DNA from: Avidehalobacter sp964569265
GTDB taxonomy: Bacteria > Bacillota > Dehalobacteriia > UBA4068 > UBA4997
Assembly (NCBI GenBank): GCA_964569265.1
Contig: CAZMTO010000002.1
Location: 1-64,000 of the forward strand
DNA: 64,000 nucleotides
Direction: 5' to 3'
Shown: positions 60,657-64,000 of the stretch, piece by piece
How the letters are laid out: each line of letters opens with the position of its first letter
How positions within the stretch are numbered: position 1 is the first letter of the stretch
The notes under the pieces: generated by a model
Told to the model about the DNA's origin: nothing
Seen by the model: only the letters and a program-made list of their open reading frames with translations
The model's database searches: none
Position numbers and translations under genes: made by a program

Positions 60657-61697
60657 CTAAAGCTCGGCAAGGGCAGCCGCCAGCACTTGCAGCAGGCGGT
60701 CGTTTTCAGCCGGCAGCTTTACGGCAATGCGGTAGTAGCCGGGGCACAGACCGTGATAATTGCTGCAATCGCGGATAAGCACGTTACGGCGGCGGCAGGC
60801 TTCGGTTAAACCGGGCTTAGCGCGGAAGAAGATATAGTTGGCCGACGAACCGTAGGTTTGGCAGCCCAAACTGTTTAAACCGTCGGTAAGGCGGCGGCGC
60901 TGCTGTGCAACCAGTTGGCGTGCCCGCTCCACATAGGCGTGTTCACCAAGGGCAGCTACACCGGCAGCCTGCGCCGGGGTAGACACGCTCCACGGTTGGG
61001 CAGCTTCGGCCATGGCGGCCAAAAGTGCGGTGTCGGTGCAAAGGCCATAGCCAAGCCGCAAACCGGCCATAGCATAGGTTTTGGTAAATGCCTTTAGTAT
61101 AAAAATATGGCTGTTGGCGGCCAGCAGGGGTTTTGCCGTGTGCCGGTTGCCATCATCCAAAAAATCGTTAAAACATTCGTCAATAACCAGCCGTATGTTA
61201 AGCCGGGCAGTGGCGGCAACAATATTTTGCAGCAGCGTTTGGTTAACGGTAAGGCCGGTGGGGTTGTTGGGGTTGCAGATAAACACAATATCCGGCCGGG
61301 TTTGCAGGGCAGCAATATAGCTTTGGTCAAGCTGCCAGCCGTTTTCTTCCCGCAGAAAAAAATGGTCTATGTGACAGTTTACGCTCAGCAGAGCCTGTTC
61401 GTATTCGGAAAAACCCGGAGCGATAAGCAGGGCGCGTCCGGGGTGGGTGGCCATTGCCAGACGAAAGATAAGGTCGGCAGCCCCGTTGCCGCAGATGATA
61501 TGTTCGGCACTAAGGTGTTCGTGGTGAGCCAGCGCCTGTGTAAGCTCTCGGCACAAAGGGTCGGGGTAGGCAGCCGAAGCCGCGCAGCCGGCCTGTGCTG
61601 CCGCCAGAACACTGTTTGGCAGGCCCAGCGGGTTAAGGTTGGCTGAAAAATCCAGCATACCCTTGTAGGTGTAAATATCGCCGCCGTGCTTATACAT
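60657..61697 (-). CDS. cobD: L-threonine-O-3-phosphate decarboxylase (CobD type)
   Basis: A 346-residue PLP-dependent fold-type I enzyme, HisC-like, that makes aminopropanol phosphate for the cobalamin nucleotide loop. Motifs: MLDFSANLNPLGLP at the start (characteristic of CobD/CobC rather than HisC), NPNNPTG, VIDECFNDF, and the PLP-lysine region KAFTKTYAMAGLRLGYG. The ATG follows AGGAGG. Pairing with cbiB nearby supports the CobD assignment over histidinol-phosphate aminotransferase. Confidence 0.9.
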   Translation of the reverse strand: MYKHGGDIYTYKGMLDFSANLNPLGLPNSVLAAAQAGCAASAAYPDPLCRELTQALAHHEHLSAEHIICGNGAADLIFRLAMATHPGRALLIAPGFSEYEQALLSVNCHIDHFFLREENGWQLDQSYIAALQTRPDIVFICNPNNPTGLTVNQTLLQNIVAATARLNIRLVIDECFNDFLDDGNRHTAKPLLAANSHIFILKAFTKTYAMAGLRLGYGLCTDTALLAAMAEAAQPWSVSTPAQAAGVAALGEHAYVERARQLVAQQRRRLTDGLNSLGCQTYGSSANYIFFRAKPGLTEACRRRNVLIRDCSNYHGLCPGYYRIAVKLPAENDRLLQVLAAALAEL

Positions 61698-61849
61698 AGG
61701 GGCACCTCCTTAAAACATACGTAACTTATATGATATATGATTTTGCGGCAAAATGCAATATTTATGATATTATTTGCTCCCGGCCAAAAAATTTACGGCA
61801 GCAGCAGACAAAAGTTGTGCAAAAGTTGGTTAAAACTTAGGCAAAAGGC

Positions 61850-61878
61850 TTGATTAAAGGGGTTGGGCGTGCTATAAT
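61850..61878 (+). promoter_or_regulatory. Promoter of secG
   Basis: TTGATT (61,850-61,855) and TATAAT (61,873-61,878) are 17 bases apart, 79 bases before the secG start. Nothing else was identified between 61,698 and 61,849. Confidence 0.75.
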
Positions 61879-61957
61879 ATAATGCACTGAAAATGTAACT
61901 GTATGGGTAAAGTAAAAGTTTTTTAAGATATTTAACAGTATATGCGGAGGTGAAATG

Positions 61958-62179
61958 ATGACAACGGTTTTGATGGTTTTGCAGATGCTTTGTGCTTTGG
62001 CGCTGATTGTTTCGGTGCTGATGCAGTCCAGTAAAAGTGCAGGCTTATCCGGCAGCATTGCCGGCGGTGCCGAAACTTTCTTCGGCAAAAAAAAGGGCAT
62101 GGATCAGGTTTTTGAAAAGTGCGCTATAGTTTCGGTAGTGCTGTTTTTGGCGCTTACCTTACTGCTGTCGGTTATTTAA
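61958..62179 (+). CDS. secG: Preprotein translocase subunit SecG
   Basis: A 73-residue protein with two transmembrane helices (about 2-20 and 52-71) joined by a loop with the family motif QSSKSAGLSGSIAGGAETFFG. SecG assists SecYEG in export. ATG 61,958 lies seven bases after GGAGG; the adjacent ATG 61,955 is possible. The pyrophosphatase gene follows 56 bases later. Confidence 0.95.
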   Translation: MTTVLMVLQMLCALALIVSVLMQSSKSAGLSGSIAGGAETFFGKKKGMDQVFEKCAIVSVVLFLALTLLLSVI

Positions 62180-62235
62180 GCATTATTGCTTTTATTTTTC
62201 AGGTTAGGATATTTTAGGAGGTTTTGAAAGAAGTT

Positions 62236-64000
62236 ATGGATTTTATTTTGAATTATGCCCCGGTTATCGGTGCAGTTGCCGGTGTACTGGCGCTGGCTTT
62301 TGCATTTGTGCTGGCTAATCGCGTTACCGCAGTTCAGCCCGGCAGCGAGCGTATGATAGAGATTATGAACTCTATCCACGAAGGTGCGATGGCGTTTTTG
62401 GGTCGTCAGTATAAAACTCTGGTGATCTTTATTGTTGCAATGGCTGCTGTTATTGTTGGCGCGGGTATGCTTACCGGCGGCACCGAAGGCGGCCTTAACC
62501 CGTTGACTGCCATCCCGTTTGTAGTTGGTGCAGCCTGCTCTATTTTGGCCGGTAACATTGGTATGCGTATTGCTACCAAGGCTAATGCACGTACTGCCAA
62601 TGCCGCACAGGAATCCGGCCTGAACAAGGCTTTGGGCGTTGCTTTTTCCGGCGGTGCCGTAATGGGCATGAGCGTTGTTGGCTTGGGTCTGTTGGGCCTG
62701 GGTGTGGTTATTTTGCTGTTCCCCGGTCAGTCTGATGTTATTAACGGCTTCAGCTTGGGTGCTTCTTCGGTTGCATTGTTTGGCCGTGTTGGCGGCGGTA
62801 TTTACACCAAAGCTGCTGACGTAGGCGCTGACCTTGTTGGTAAGGTCGAGGCCGGCATCCCCGAGGATGACCCGCGTAACCCCGCTGTTATTGCCGATAA
62901 CGTAGGTGATAACGTAGGTGACGTTGCCGGTATGGGCTCTGACCTGTTTGAATCTTATGTTGGTTCGGTAATTGCTGCTATCGCTTTGGGTGCATCTTTG
63001 GCTATCGGCACCAACGGCGAAGGTGTTATCGTTCCTGTTTTGTTGGCTGCCTGGGGTATTATCTCCAGCATTATCGGTACCTTCTTTGTTCGCACCAGCG
63101 AGGGTAAAAACCCCCAGAAGGCACTGGATGCCGGTACTTATGTAGCTACTTTGCTTTCTATCATCGGTACCTATGTAATTTGTAAGTTTGTCCTGCCGGA
63201 AACCTTCCTGGATGGTCGCTACACCAGCACCGGTGTATTTATCGCCAGCGTTGCCGGTTTGATTGCCGGTACCCTGATCGGTAAGATCACCGAATACTAT
63301 ACTTCGGCAGATTACAAGCCGGTTAAGGAAATTGCAGCTTCCTGCGAAACCGGTACTGCTACCAACATCATCTCCGGTATTGCAACCGGTATGACTTCTA
63401 CCGCTCTGCCGATCATCGTAATTTGTATCGGTATTTTTGCCGCTTACTACTTTGCCGGCCTGTACGGCATTGCTATTGCCGCTGTTGGTATGCTTTCTAC
63501 CACTGGTATTGTTGTTGCGGTAGACGCTTACGGCCCGATTTCCGATAACGCCGGCGGTATCGCAGAGATGGCCGGTTTGGATCATTCTGTTCGTGAGATT
63601 ACCGATAACCTGGACGCTGTAGGCAACACCACTGCTGCTATCGGCAAGGGCTTTGCTATCGGCTCCGCAGCATTAACTGCACTGGCTCTGTTCTCGGCTT
63701 ACACTCAGGCTGCCGGTGTTGCCGCTATCGATATTATGAACCCGATGGTTGTAATCGGTCTGTTTATCGGCGGTATGCTGCCTTTCCTGTTCTCTGCTAT
63801 GACTATGAGCGCAGTTGGCCGTTCCGCTTCTCATATGATTACTGAAGTACGTCGTCAGTTCCGCGAGATCCCCGGCCTGATGGAAGGTACTGCTAAGCCC
63901 GACTATGCACGCTGCGTAGATATTTCTACCACTGCTGCCCTGCGTGAGATGATTATGCCTGCTATTTTGGCAGTAATTGCTCCGCTGTTTGTTGGTTTGG
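62236..64000 (+). CDS. hppA: Membrane-bound proton/sodium-translocating pyrophosphatase (partial)
   Basis: At least 588 residues of a polytopic pump that couples pyrophosphate hydrolysis to H+ or Na+ export; the frame runs off the right edge. Motifs: VGGGIYTKAADVGADLVGKV (PPi site), EDDPRNPAVIADNVGDNVGD (metal-binding Asp residues) and AYGPISDNAGGIAEM. GNTTAAIGKGFAIGSAALTA has Ala where K+-independent enzymes have Lys, so a K+-dependent type is indicated. ATG 62,236 is preferred; AGGAGG is 14 bases upstream, rather far, and an in-frame TTG at 62,224 is too close to it. Confidence 0.95.
   Translation, partial: MDFILNYAPVIGAVAGVLALAFAFVLANRVTAVQPGSERMIEIMNSIHEGAMAFLGRQYKTLVIFIVAMAAVIVGAGMLTGGTEGGLNPLTAIPFVVGAACSILAGNIGMRIATKANARTANAAQESGLNKALGVAFSGGAVMGMSVVGLGLLGLGVVILLFPGQSDVINGFSLGASSVALFGRVGGGIYTKAADVGADLVGKVEAGIPEDDPRNPAVIADNVGDNVGDVAGMGSDLFESYVGSVIAAIALGASLAIGTNGEGVIVPVLLAAWGIISSIIGTFFVRTSEGKNPQKALDAGTYVATLLSIIGTYVICKFVLPETFLDGRYTSTGVFIASVAGLIAGTLIGKITEYYTSADYKPVKEIAASCETGTATNIISGIATGMTSTALPIIVICIGIFAAYYFAGLYGIAIAAVGMLSTTGIVVAVDAYGPISDNAGGIAEMAGLDHSVREITDNLDAVGNTTAAIGKGFAIGSAALTALALFSAYTQAAGVAAIDIMNPMVVIGLFIGGMLPFLFSAMTMSAVGRSASHMITEVRRQFREIPGLMEGTAKPDYARCVDISTTAALREMIMPAILAVIAPLFVGL

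Noticed and set aside
62176..63585. A 469-codon minus-strand frame
   Set aside because: It is antisense to the unmistakable pyrophosphatase gene, which runs off the window edge. The composition (Asn/Gly/Thr/Gln-rich, no domain) is that of a shadow frame.

Overview
The window looks like a chromosomal segment of a Gram-positive bacterium of the Bacillota, most likely a clostridial, Peptococcaceae-like anaerobe. The support is S-layer-homology (SLH) anchored surface proteins, cohesin and dockerin modules, a dgt-dnaG-rpoD block, a BofC-like protein, ECF-type vitamin uptake, a membrane pyrophosphatase and consensus sigma-A promoters. This placement is inference; no rRNA is present.

Region 1 (about 230-30,670) is the accessory part. 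Two cobalamin riboswitches (285-471 and 12,295-12,497), each followed by an intrinsic terminator, precede very large exported proteins. The first leads into a 3,660-residue SLH protein. The second leads into a five-gene, 18-kb operon: a subtilisin-like protease with dockerins; a cohesin-SLH anchor; a scaffoldin with a transcobalamin-like (DUF4430) domain, three cohesins and a dockerin; a PQQ-like beta-propeller with a dockerin; and an anchor with two cohesins, DUF4430 and SLH. Together they read as a cellulosome-like surface complex controlled by vitamin B12, with no glycoside hydrolase visible. The second promoter appears to carry an uninterrupted T16 tract in its -35/-10 spacer, which could make the operon phase variable. 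The SLH cassettes and the DNA downstream of them are duplicated, and a structured repeat occurs three times.

Region 2 (30,700-52,000) is mostly housekeeping: an EF-G paralogue, an anion permease, a regulator fused to a desulfoferrodoxin-like domain, a pth-mfd-prsA-like operon, a PRC-barrel protein, a BofC-like protein, DUF503, trmL, a YigZ-like protein, an AraC regulator, a divergent J-domain protein, an HD protein with rlmA, an excisionase-like HTH protein, and dgt, dnaG and rpoD. Region 3 (51,980-53,950) has tRNA-Asn and tRNA-Met, a duplicated tRNA 3' end, a small HTH/membrane-protein pair and a lipoprotein.

Region 4 (53,950-61,700) returns to corrinoids. cbiB is divergent from a DUF4430 membrane-anchored protein followed by EcfT, a fused double EcfA and an ECF S component. 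A DMT exporter and the CobD-type decarboxylase follow. The surface complex (capture or release of corrinoid), the ECF system (import) and CbiB/CobD (lower-loop synthesis, hence salvage of incomplete corrinoids) form a plausible single scavenging pathway. The window ends with secG and a truncated pyrophosphatase gene.
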